Assembly (NCBI GenBank): GCA_934120265.1
Contig: CAKOTU010000001.1
Location: 62,001 to 126,000, forward strand
DNA from: an uncultured Bacilli bacterium
Lineage (GTDB): Bacteria > Bacillota_I > Bacilli_A > RF39 > UBA660
Length of the DNA stretch: 64,000 nt
Direction of reading: 5' to 3'
Positions 26,547 to 33,814 of this stretch are shown here, in pieces (positions within the stretch are counted from its first letter, which is position 1; each line of letters begins with the position of its first letter). Position numbers and translations under genes: made by a program. The notes under the pieces were generated by a model that was given only the letters and a program-made list of their open reading frames with translations, had not been told where the DNA came from and ran no database searches.

Positions 26547-27650
26547 ATGGAAAAAATTGACAAGTTAAGTAAAATAATTGTAAATCATTCGTTAGAAATA
26601 AATAAAGATGATAAAGTCTTAATAACTTATCAAAATCAAGCTTGTAACGATTTAGTAGTAGGTATTATTCGTGAGATAAAAAATATAGGTGCAACTGTAA
26701 ATGTAAAATTAATAGATCCAATTGTAAATCATGAATTACTTCTTGCAACAACAGAAAATAGGGCTAAATTAATGGGAAATTATAGTGAATTTGAAGTTGA
26801 AAATTATACTGCATTTATTCAAATTAGATATAATATCAATGATTATGAAGATAATGATATATCTAGTGATATAAGGAACTCAATCAGTAAATATACTAGA
26901 AAGTTTGATGAGGTTAGAATTAATGAAAGAAAATGGGTTCTTCTCAATTATCCAAGTCCACTAGATGCATATAAAGCTCACCAAAGCATAGATAAATTTA
27001 AGAATTATGCACTAGATTCTATGATTACAGATTATAATGATTTATATGAAAGAATGCGTCCTTTAAAAGTTTTAATGGAAAAAACAGATATAGTCAAAAT
27101 TATAGGTCCTAACACAGATATTAGTTTTTCTATAAAAGATATGCCTATTATTCCTTGCTGTGGTAAATCAAATCTTCCTGACGGAGAACTTTTTACCGCA
27201 CCCATAAAAACAAGTGTTAATGGTAAAATAACATATAATACACCATCACCTTATCGTGGTTCGATTTTTAACAATGTATCTTTAGAGTTTAAAAATGGAA
27301 AAATAATTAATATGACTTGTGATGGTGATAATGAATTACTTACAGAAATTTTTAATACTGATGAGGGTAGTAAATATATTGGTGAGTTCTCTTTAGGGTT
27401 AAATCCTAATATTAGAAATCCAATAGGTGATATACTATTTGATGAAAAAATTAAGGGTAGTATTCATTTTACACCGGGGCAGGCTTATTATGAAGCTGAT
27501 AATGGTAACAGATCAGATATTCATTGGGATTTAGTTTTAATTCAAAGACCAGAATATGGTGGTGGTGAAATATATTTTGATGATGTTTTAATAAGAAAAG
27601 ATGGGGAATTTGTCGTCTCTGAATTAAAACATTTGAATTATAATTCATAA
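26547..27650 (+). CDS. M29 family aminopeptidase (AmpS/PepS type)
   Basis: 367 residues of the thermophilic metalloaminopeptidase family. Metal and catalytic residues can be placed: the Glu in YIGEFSLGLN, the His in SIHFTPGQAY, and the His/Asp in SDIHWDLVL. The N-terminal Rossmann-like domain (SLEINKDDKVLITYQNQ) is present. It probably removes N-terminal residues from peptides in the cytosol. GGTGATAAT precedes the ATG. The gene is divergent from the coat-like gene. Confidence 0.9.
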   Translation: MEKIDKLSKIIVNHSLEINKDDKVLITYQNQACNDLVVGIIREIKNIGATVNVKLIDPIVNHELLLATTENRAKLMGNYSEFEVENYTAFIQIRYNINDYEDNDISSDIRNSISKYTRKFDEVRINERKWVLLNYPSPLDAYKAHQSIDKFKNYALDSMITDYNDLYERMRPLKVLMEKTDIVKIIGPNTDISFSIKDMPIIPCCGKSNLPDGELFTAPIKTSVNGKITYNTPSPYRGSIFNNVSLEFKNGKIINMTCDGDNELLTEIFNTDEGSKYIGEFSLGLNPNIRNPIGDILFDEKIKGSIHFTPGQAYYEADNGNRSDIHWDLVLIQRPEYGGGEIYFDDVLIRKDGEFVVSELKHLNYNS

Positions 27651-27680
27651 TGTTGCTCATATACTTAAGTAGGTGATATA

Positions 27681-28520
27681 GTGAAAAAATATTTTCAAAT
27701 AGTTGGTATTGTTGCTTTAGCTTGTTTTAGTTTTATACTTACAGAAAAAACGGCTTTAATGGTTCGAAATAGTGATACATTGATGCAGACGATAAAAGAA
27801 AATGAATCTCTTTATAAAGTAGAGAGTGTTAATGCCAGTATTTCGGGAGATACTATTATTCCTGGTATTGGTGGAAAAAAAGTAAATGATAATAAGAGTT
27901 ATTCTAATATGAAAAGATTAGGACAGTTTAATTCCAATTTGCTTATATATGATTATATTTTACCAGAAATAACTTTGACTAAAACTTTTGATAAATATGT
28001 TATAGGTGGTAACCCAAGAAAGAATATGGTTAGTCTTATTATCAAAGTTAGTGAAAATGACAATGTTGATGAAGTATTAAAGTTAACTGAAGATACTAAA
28101 GTTAATTTATTTATAGATGGTGTATGGCTTGAAAAAAATGAATCAAAGTTAGAAAATTTAAAAAATTATAATATAGGAAATTTAAGTTATAGTGGTGATT
28201 ATAGTAAAAGTGGTTTTATTTGGATGAACACTATTATAAATAAACACTCTAATCAGAAGAATAAGTATTGTTACCAGGAAGAAAAAAATGAAGAGTATTT
28301 AAAAATATGTGCGCTACAAAAAAACTACACAATTCTTCCATCTATAGTAGTTCAAGATAATCCCTTAATAGAAATAAAAAGTAATATAAAAGCGGGAAGT
28401 ATAGTATCAATGTCTATTAATGATAAAACAATTAAAGAATTGCCATTGATAATTAGTTATATTAATAGTAAAGGTTATAAAATTGTTGATTTAGATGATC
28501 TTTTAAGCGAAGATTATTAA
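27681..28520 (+). CDS. Divergent polysaccharide-deacetylase-fold protein, membrane anchored
   Basis: 279 residues with an N-terminal signal anchor (about 5-21). The C-terminal region ends ELPLIISYINSKGYKIVDLD-D-LL, the closing pattern of NodB-type deacetylases such as YlxY/PdaB. The metal motifs (TFDD and HxxxH) are not seen: the expected first motif reads LIIKVSEND. I infer a catalytically dead or altered member, perhaps binding wall sugars. The start is GTG behind AGGTGATATA. Confidence 0.6.
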   Translation: MKKYFQIVGIVALACFSFILTEKTALMVRNSDTLMQTIKENESLYKVESVNASISGDTIIPGIGGKKVNDNKSYSNMKRLGQFNSNLLIYDYILPEITLTKTFDKYVIGGNPRKNMVSLIIKVSENDNVDEVLKLTEDTKVNLFIDGVWLEKNESKLENLKNYNIGNLSYSGDYSKSGFIWMNTIINKHSNQKNKYCYQEEKNEEYLKICALQKNYTILPSIVVQDNPLIEIKSNIKAGSIVSMSINDKTIKELPLIISYINSKGYKIVDLDDLLSEDY

Positions 28521-28575
28521 TGTATTTACTTTGACTTTAAATCTTAATTCTAGTATACTTATATAGGTGATTATA

Positions 28576-29454
28576 GTGAATAATGACAATGAATATATTC
28601 CAAAACATGTTAACACAAGTAGTAAATTACCAACTAAAAAGAAAAGAAGAATAAAGGTTAAAGCAGTAACACTAGGCTTGATATTTTTAGTCTGTTTAAT
28701 AATTTTTATAGTATGTTTTTCTAATGTGATTGGATGGGTAAAAGATAGTAATAAAAACAACCAAATGATAGATGAAATAACAGAAGATGTTACAATAGAA
28801 GAAGTTCCAGATACAAATGATACAGAATTAGTAAATGAGGAGCCAAAAAAGGAAAGTGATTACTGGTATTATGTAAAACAGTCACTTATAAGTGTTGATA
28901 TAGATGCTTTAAAAGTTAAAAATAGTGATACTCTAGGTTGGATAAGTGTAAATAATACTAATGTTAATTATCCTTTTGTTCAAGCAAGTGATAATGATTA
29001 TTATTTAAAACATGCTTTTGATAAAAGTAATAATTCTGCAGGATGGATATTTTTGGATTATCGAAATAACAAGGATTTTTCTGATAAAAATAATATTTTA
29101 TATGGTCATGCTAGAAGAGACAATAGTATGTTTGGTTCACTACGTAGTGTTATTACAAAAGATTGGTACTCAAATAAAGATAATCACATTATAAAACTAT
29201 CTACAGAAACAGAAAATACAATGTGGCAAATTTTTTCTGTTTACAGAATAGAAACAGAAAGTTATTATTTGACAACGACTTTTTCAACAAATCTAGAATA
29301 TGAAAGATTTCTAAGTACTATTAAAGAACGTAGTCTTTATGATTTTGATGTAACTTTATCTAGAAATGACAAAATATTAACCTTAAGTACTTGTAGTGGG
29401 GAACATAATAGAATTGTTGTTCATGCTAAATTAATTAAGAGAAGTTCAAGATAA
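28576..29454 (+). CDS. Class B sortase
   Basis: 292 residues: basic N-terminus, membrane helix (about 30-52), acidic linker, then the sortase fold with His178 in YGHARRD, Cys273 in LTLSTCSG and Arg279 in EHNRIVVHA. TLSTC and the length before it fit class B. Sortases join proteins with a sorting signal to peptidoglycan or build pili. No LPxTG-type substrate is visible in the window. The start is GTG at 28576, after AGGTGATTATA. Confidence 0.92.
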   Translation: MNNDNEYIPKHVNTSSKLPTKKKRRIKVKAVTLGLIFLVCLIIFIVCFSNVIGWVKDSNKNNQMIDEITEDVTIEEVPDTNDTELVNEEPKKESDYWYYVKQSLISVDIDALKVKNSDTLGWISVNNTNVNYPFVQASDNDYYLKHAFDKSNNSAGWIFLDYRNNKDFSDKNNILYGHARRDNSMFGSLRSVITKDWYSNKDNHIIKLSTETENTMWQIFSVYRIETESYYLTTTFSTNLEYERFLSTIKERSLYDFDVTLSRNDKILTLSTCSGEHNRIVVHAKLIKRSSR

Positions 29455-29477
29455 GCACATAATATGTGCTTTTTTTC
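29454..29477 (+). terminator. Terminator after the sortase gene
   Basis: AGCACAT pairs with ATGTGCT over a 3-base loop, followed by T7. Confidence 0.8.
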
Positions 29478-29499
29478 ATATAATTAATTGGGTGATTAT

Positions 29500-30285
29500 A
29501 TGGATTTTGATATTGGTGATTTAGTAACTAGAAAATCATATAATAATGATTTAGTTTTTATTATAACGGATATTATAGATGATAATTATTATTTAAAAGG
29601 AACAAATATAAGATTGTGCGCAGATAGCCCCAAAGATGATCTCATTAAATATGAAGAAAAGGAAAGAGATAAAGAAGAAGAGGAATTTATTGAAAGGTCA
29701 AAACCAAAAAATGACTTAGATCGCACGGATTATTTTTACTTACCTGGAAAAATACTTCATATCGATGGTGATAAAGATTATTTAGATCGATGTTTAAAAT
29801 ATTATAATGATGCCAATATTTGGGCAATGGGAATAAATGAAGTAGAAGAAAATGTTCCTTTGTATATTAGAGATTGGTTAGAGGAATATCGTCCTAATAT
29901 TGTAATCATAACTGGTCATGATGCTTATTATAAGCATGATGGCAAAAAGAATAATATAGATGCTTATAAGAACAGTGGTAATTTTATTAAAGCTGTAAAA
30001 GAAGCTCGTAAGTATGAATCTAGTCATGATAAGTTAATAATCATAGCAGGGGCGTGTCAATCTGATTATGAAGATCTTATCAAAGCTGGAGCTAACTTTG
30101 CATCTAGTCCTAAAAGAGTAAATATTCATGCTTTAGATCCTGCTATTATTGCAACTCGTATGAGTTTATCTGATATTAGTAAAGATATAGATTTAAAAAA
30201 TATCTTAGATCAAACAAAATATGGTAGTGATGGGATGGGAGGAATAATTACCAAAGGAACTATGTATGTTGGGTTTCCGAGATAG
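29500..30285 (+). CDS. yabG: Sporulation-specific protease YabG
   Basis: YabG processes spore coat proteins late in sporulation. 261 residues with family landmarks LPGKILHIDGDKDYLDRCL, RPNIVIITGHDA, the KYESSHDKLIIIAGACQSD region and NIHALDPA. The ATG at 29500 follows GGGTGATTAT. veg lies 8 bases downstream, the same yabG-veg order as in Bacillus. A CATATAAT sequence 24-17 bases upstream matches the sigma-E -10 region more than sigma-A. Confidence 0.95.
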   Translation: MDFDIGDLVTRKSYNNDLVFIITDIIDDNYYLKGTNIRLCADSPKDDLIKYEEKERDKEEEEFIERSKPKNDLDRTDYFYLPGKILHIDGDKDYLDRCLKYYNDANIWAMGINEVEENVPLYIRDWLEEYRPNIVIITGHDAYYKHDGKKNNIDAYKNSGNFIKAVKEARKYESSHDKLIIIAGACQSDYEDLIKAGANFASSPKRVNIHALDPAIIATRMSLSDISKDIDLKNILDQTKYGSDGMGGIITKGTMYVGFPR

Positions 30286-30293
30286 GAGTTATA

Positions 30294-30509
30294 ATGACTA
30301 AAACTGAGATAAAAAATCATTTAAATGATTATATTGGATGTGATGTAACAATCAAATATAATTTAGGACGCAATAAATATGAAAGTTACCGAGTAAAAAT
30401 AAAAGAATTGTATAATAATATCTTTCTTGTTGAACTTAATGATAATAATCTAATTAAGTCTTTTTCATACAATGATGTTATTACTAAAATAATTAAGATA
30501 GAATATTAA
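30294..30509 (+). CDS. veg: Veg family protein
   Basis: 71 residues of the Veg family (DUF1021). The conserved opening IKNHLNDYIGCDVTIK and the central GRNKYESYRVKIKELY are visible. In Bacillus subtilis Veg stimulates biofilm genes. TAGGAGTTATA precedes the ATG; cotranscribed with yabG. Confidence 0.92.
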   Translation: MTKTEIKNHLNDYIGCDVTIKYNLGRNKYESYRVKIKELYNNIFLVELNDNNLIKSFSYNDVITKIIKIEY

Positions 30510-30516
30510 TTTTTAG

Positions 30517-30545
30517 TTGCAAATTTTTTCCAAATAATATATACT
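30517..30545 (+). promoter_or_regulatory. Promoter of spoVG
   Basis: TTGCAA at 30517-30522 and TATACT at 30540-30545, spacer 17. In Bacillus spoVG is read by sigma-H; the sequence here looks like sigma-A. Confidence 0.6.
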
Positions 30546-30582
30546 TAAAGTGTAGGATGATATACTGGAGGGAGAGATTTTC

Positions 30583-30840
30583 ATGAAAATAACATCTATA
30601 AATGTAAGAAAGGTCGAAAAAGAAGATTCTAATTTAAAAGCTTTTGTAAATATCACTGTAGATGATGCATTAGCTGTTAAAGATTTAAGAATTATTGATG
30701 GTAATAATGGACTATTTGTTGCTATGCCAAGTCGTAAAAATAAAGATGGTGAGTATAGAGATATAGTTCATCCAATTAATCAAGAAGTTCGTGATATGAT
30801 GGAAGAAGAAATCATCAAAGCATATAACGAAGCAGAATAA
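30583..30840 (+). CDS. spoVG: Septation/regulatory protein SpoVG
   Basis: 85 residues, starting MKITSINVRKVEKED, with NITVDDALAVKDLRII and FVAMPSRKNKDGEYRDIVHPI, all diagnostic. SpoVG is a nucleic-acid-binding regulator of septation and cell envelope genes. A very strong site, GGAGGGAGA, precedes the ATG. It has its own promoter and terminator, so it is a separate unit within the sporulation block. Confidence 0.97.
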   Translation: MKITSINVRKVEKEDSNLKAFVNITVDDALAVKDLRIIDGNNGLFVAMPSRKNKDGEYRDIVHPINQEVRDMMEEEIIKAYNEAE

Positions 30841-30852
30841 TTGATTATTTAA

Positions 30853-30882
30853 AGATATATTTTAGAATATATCTTTTTTTTT
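30853..30882 (+). terminator. Terminator of spoVG
   Basis: AGATATATT pairs with AATATATCT over a TTAG loop and is followed by T9. Confidence 0.8.
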
Positions 30883-30892
30883 AACATATAAT
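30864..30892 (+). promoter_or_regulatory. Candidate sigma-E-type promoter of yabP
   Basis: AGAATATAT at 30864-30872 and CATATAAT at 30885-30892, 12 bases apart, resemble the sigma-E boxes (GKMATATWT and CATACAMT). The region overlaps the spoVG terminator. yabP is a sigma-E gene in Bacillus, which supports the reading. Confidence 0.4.
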
Positions 30893-30907
30893 TTATTAGG
30901 TGATAAT

Positions 30908-31195
30908 ATGGACAAGGATATAATAACTAATTACAATCATACTATTTCAATTACAGAAAGAAAAAATATTAATATAAGTGGAGTAAAAAAGATAGAAAGC
31001 TTTGATAATGAAGAGTTTTTACTAGAAACAACAATGGGATTTATTATCATAAAAGGAGATGGCTTGGAAATAATAAAACTAGATACTTATCAAGGAAATG
31101 TTGCGATAAAAGGTAAAATTAATAGTTTAATATATATGGAAAATTTAGGAAAGAAAGAAAAAGAAGAAAGTTTATTTAGTAAGTTATTCAAATAA
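30908..31195 (+). CDS. yabP: Sporulation protein YabP
   Basis: 95 residues of the YabP family, needed for spore formation in the mother cell. Visible pattern: HTISITERKNINISGVKKIESFD followed by LETTMGFIIIKGDGLEI. AGGTGATAAT precedes the ATG. The stop shares one base with the yabQ start, so translation is coupled. Confidence 0.93.
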   Translation: MDKDIITNYNHTISITERKNINISGVKKIESFDNEEFLLETTMGFIIIKGDGLEIIKLDTYQGNVAIKGKINSLIYMENLGKKEKEESLFSKLFK

Positions 31196-31479
31196 TGAAT
31201 ATAAAGTTACAAATAACAACATTATTATTTTCTTTTTTATATGGTATTTTCTTTTCCTTTTTTCTTAGTTTAAATTATAAATTTATATATAGTAATAAAA
31301 AAATTTTTAAAACAATAATTAGTTTACTAGTTATAATTGTTTCTGTTTTAATTTATTTTATTATCCTAAAAAAAATTAATTATGGTATATTTCATATATA
31401 TGAGATATTAATGATTATACTCGGAGTAGTTGTTGAAAACATAATTATTAGTGTTATTGCTAATAAAAAAAAACCATGA
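31195..31479 (+). CDS. yabQ: Spore cortex protein YabQ (short form)
   Basis: 94 residues with three hydrophobic helices, encoded directly after yabP as in Bacillus and Clostridia. YabQ is an integral membrane protein needed for cortex formation. The opening LQITTLLFSFLYGIFFSFF fits the family. Bacillus YabQ is about twice as long, so only the N-terminal membrane part is kept here. The call rests on synteny as well as sequence. Confidence 0.85.
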   Translation: MNIKLQITTLLFSFLYGIFFSFFLSLNYKFIYSNKKIFKTIISLLVIIVSVLIYFIILKKINYGIFHIYEILMIILGVVVENIIISVIANKKKP

Positions 31480-31506
31480 TATAATTTAAATAGGAGAGTG
31501 GTGAAA

Positions 31507-31920
31507 ATGGCAAAGAGAGTTCCAAAACAAACAAAAAGACGTCTTGTTATACTGGCGCCATTTTCAATCTTCTTTATAGTTTTCTTTTTAGTCACATTGA
31601 CTACATATTCATATAAACTAATTACCTTATCAAAAGAAGAAAAGAATTTGAAAGCCAAGCTTGTATCTCTTCAAGCTGAAGAGAGTAATTTAAAAGTGGA
31701 AATTCAAAAATTAAAAGATCCTGATTATTTAGCAAGATACGCAAGAGAAAATTATCTTTACTCTAAAGATGGTGAATATATAATCAAAATAGAGGAAAAG
31801 AATAAAGAAACTAAAGAAGAAAGTACTATAGATAAATATTATGATTATATAGTTTATGGAGCTGGAGGAGTTCTATTATTAGTGTTTGGGTACATAATCG
31901 TTAGAAGTATAAAGAAATAA
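31507..31920 (+). CDS. divIC: Septum formation protein DivIC (FtsB-like)
   Basis: 137 residues: basic N-terminus, membrane helix (about 12-33), a leucine-rich coiled coil (about 37-65) and the DPDYLARYARENYLYSKDGE motif of DivIC/FtsB. DivIC joins FtsL and DivIB in the divisome. After the motif there is an extra acidic linker and a second membrane helix (about 115-132), unlike Bacillus DivIC. The ATG at 31507 is chosen over two GTG codons that lie too close to AGGAG. The order yabP-yabQ-divIC is classical. Confidence 0.9.
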   Translation: MAKRVPKQTKRRLVILAPFSIFFIVFFLVTLTTYSYKLITLSKEEKNLKAKLVSLQAEESNLKVEIQKLKDPDYLARYARENYLYSKDGEYIIKIEEKNKETKEESTIDKYYDYIVYGAGGVLLLVFGYIIVRSIKK

Positions 31921-31944
31921 TATTGAGCAATCAATATTTTTTTT
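31919..31944 (+). terminator. Terminator of the yabP-yabQ-divIC operon
   Basis: AATATTGA pairs with TCAATATT over GCAA, followed by T6. Confidence 0.8.
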
Positions 31945-31950
31945 ATAAAA

Positions 31951-31978
31951 AAAATAAATAGATTATCTCTATTTATTC
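31951..31978 (-). terminator. Terminator of lemA
   Basis: On the minus strand AATAAATAG pairs with CTATTTATT over a 7-base loop, followed by T residues. Confidence 0.7.
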
Positions 31979-32523
31979 TATAATTTGAAATCATTAGTTA
32001 TTTCATCTTCGGTATTTTTACCATCGTAGTATGTTCTTATCTTATATCCACAAACTTTAGCAACAAAATTAGTTGGGAAAGATCTAACCATTTTATTATA
32101 ATCAGTAATAATATCATTGTAATATTTTCTAAATGCTTCAATCTCAGCTTCTGATTCATGAAGCGAAACTTCTATTTTTAAATATTTGTTACAAGTTTTT
32201 AAAACTTCATATTGTTCTTTATATTGTTCAAATTCATTTATTGCTTCATATAACTGTCTGTCTAAATCGAAATTTGTTAGTTTACGAGAACGAAGTTTAG
32301 TAATAATTTCTAATACTTCATCTTTTGTTTTAGTATTTGACTTAATTATACCTCTTGATTTATTTAATAAGTCAAAACGTTTCCTTAAAGTTGAATCAAT
32401 ATTAGCTTCACATTCGTTAATTCTTATAATATAATCTTGATATCTGTTATAAGTACTAACGCAACAAATAAGAAACAAACATATAGCAATAAATGTAATT
32501 AAAGTAAACATGAATATCGTCAT
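31978..32523 (-). CDS. LemA family membrane protein
   Basis: 181 residues: one N-terminal helix (about 5-24) and a long helical domain ending SFPTNFVAKVCGYKIRTYYD, close to the LemA family pattern (FPxNxxAxxxGF). LemA proteins are surface-exposed helical bundles of unclear function, often beside HtpX-like proteases; none is adjacent here. AGGGTGGTAGT precedes the ATG. Confidence 0.85.
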   Translation of the reverse strand: MTIFMFTLITFIAICLFLICCVSTYNRYQDYIIRINECEANIDSTLRKRFDLLNKSRGIIKSNTKTKDEVLEIITKLRSRKLTNFDLDRQLYEAINEFEQYKEQYEVLKTCNKYLKIEVSLHESEAEIEAFRKYYNDIITDYNKMVRSFPTNFVAKVCGYKIRTYYDGKNTEDEITNDFKL

Positions 32524-32565
32524 ACTACCACCCTAATACAATTATAGCAAACTAAGATTTAAAAA

Positions 32566-32934
32566 TCAATTATTTGGGTAAAATTCAGGACTATAATTTA
32601 TTTTTTCATCAAATGATATATAATCAACATAGATCATTAAAAGTAGTTGCCATTTTCCTGTAGATGGATCACTTAAAATAATATGATCTCTACCAGATTG
32701 TTCAATGATACCATTAAATTCTAAATCACGCCACTCGGTAGAATCAGGAAAAGTCATATGGACTCTAACTTTTTTTCCTTTGTTAAGTCTTAAAATATTT
32801 TCGATATAAGATTGTTCAAGTGGAAGATCGGTACTATAATTGGGTGCAGTTTGTTGATTAGGTGTTGGGGTATTACCATTATAAATGGGAGTACCTGGAA
32901 ATGCTTGCTTATTAAAATAAGTATTATTATTCAT
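32566..32934 (-). CDS. gerQ: Spore coat protein GerQ
   Basis: 122 residues. A Pro/Asn/Thr-rich N-terminus is followed by the conserved domain LPLEQSYIENILRLNKGK, VRVHMTFP and GIIEQSGRDHIILSDPSTGKW. GerQ is a coat protein crosslinked by transglutaminase Tgl and needed for localising the cortex-lytic enzyme CwlJ. GAAAGGATTGATTTT precedes the ATG. No cwlJ is adjacent. Confidence 0.95.
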   Translation of the reverse strand: MNNNTYFNKQAFPGTPIYNGNTPTPNQQTAPNYSTDLPLEQSYIENILRLNKGKKVRVHMTFPDSTEWRDLEFNGIIEQSGRDHIILSDPSTGKWQLLLMIYVDYISFDEKINYSPEFYPNN

Positions 32935-33013
32935 AAAATCAATCCTTTCTATAAAAATATATTATAATGTTATTTTTTTATGACAATGTGATATAATGAT
33001 TAAGGTGATAAGT

Positions 33014-33592
33014 ATGAATATAGATATGAATGTTGGAATTTCTAATCGTCATGTACATTTAACAGAAGACGATTTTAAAAAATTATTTAATGATAAAAAG
33101 TTAGAAGAGGTAAAATATTTAAATCAACCCGGACAATTTGCATCTAATTTAAAAGTAACTATAAAAACAGCAAAAAGTGAAATTAGTGGTGTTAGAGTTT
33201 TAGGACCATTAAGAGATTACACGCAAGTAGAAATATCAAAAACAGATGCCTATAAATTAGGGATAAATCCTCCAGTTAGAGAATCTGGTGATTTAAGTGG
33301 TAGCGCAGATATTACTATTATTGGTGATAATGAAATAACTGTAAAAGAGTGTACTATAATAGCAACTCGCCATATTCATGCGACTAAAGAAGATTTAGAA
33401 AAATATAATTTAGATGCTAGTAAAAAGTATAGAGTAAAAGTTTATGGTGAAAAGGGTGGTATTATTAATAATGTATCAATAAAAGTTAGTGATAAATCTT
33501 TCTTTGAGATGCATTTGGATACTGATGATGGAAATGCTCATTTGTTAAAGTGTGGAGATAGAGTAACTATTATAGGAGAAGATAATGAATAA
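33014..33592 (+). CDS. pduL: Phosphate propanoyl/acetyltransferase (PduL type)
   Basis: 192 residues. Both zinc-binding His motifs are seen: VGISNRHVHLTEDD at the N-terminus and IATRHIHATKEDL in the second half, with GPLRDYTQVEISKTDA between. The enzyme interconverts acyl-CoA and acyl phosphate, giving ATP together with acetate kinase. No microcompartment genes are near, so the role is probably general fermentation. The ATG at 33014 follows AAGGTGATAAGT. Confidence 0.93.
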   Translation: MNIDMNVGISNRHVHLTEDDFKKLFNDKKLEEVKYLNQPGQFASNLKVTIKTAKSEISGVRVLGPLRDYTQVEISKTDAYKLGINPPVRESGDLSGSADITIIGDNEITVKECTIIATRHIHATKEDLEKYNLDASKKYRVKVYGEKGGIINNVSIKVSDKSFFEMHLDTDDGNAHLLKCGDRVTIIGEDNE

Positions 33593-33806
33593 ATTTGGTG
33601 TTTGTGATAGGTGTAAAGCAACAAATATAAAATCACTTATTCCAAAATTAAAAAAAATTGATGATAAAGCTATTATAAATATTGGCTGTCAAAGCGTTTG
33701 TGGTATTGGGAGAAACAAGCCATTTGTAATATGCAATGACAAGCTAATTGTTGCAGATAGCGAAGATGAATTAATTACAAAAGTAAAACAAGCTATAAAT
33801 TCTTAG
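33585..33806 (+). CDS. DUF1450 protein (YuzB-like)
   Basis: 73 residues with four cysteines, CDRC near the N-terminus and CQSVC in the middle, as in the YuzB/DUF1450 family, which has a thioredoxin-like or iron-sulfur-like pattern and no known function. The start overlaps pduL by 8 bases behind GGAGAAGATA. Confidence 0.8.
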   Translation: MNKFGVCDRCKATNIKSLIPKLKKIDDKAIINIGCQSVCGIGRNKPFVICNDKLIVADSEDELITKVKQAINS

Positions 33807-33814
33807 CTTGTTTT
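33785..33814. terminator. Two-way terminator between the DUF1450 gene and the PBP gene
   Basis: AAAACAAGCT pairs with AGCTTGTTTT across a 10-base loop containing the DUF1450 stop. Confidence 0.8.
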
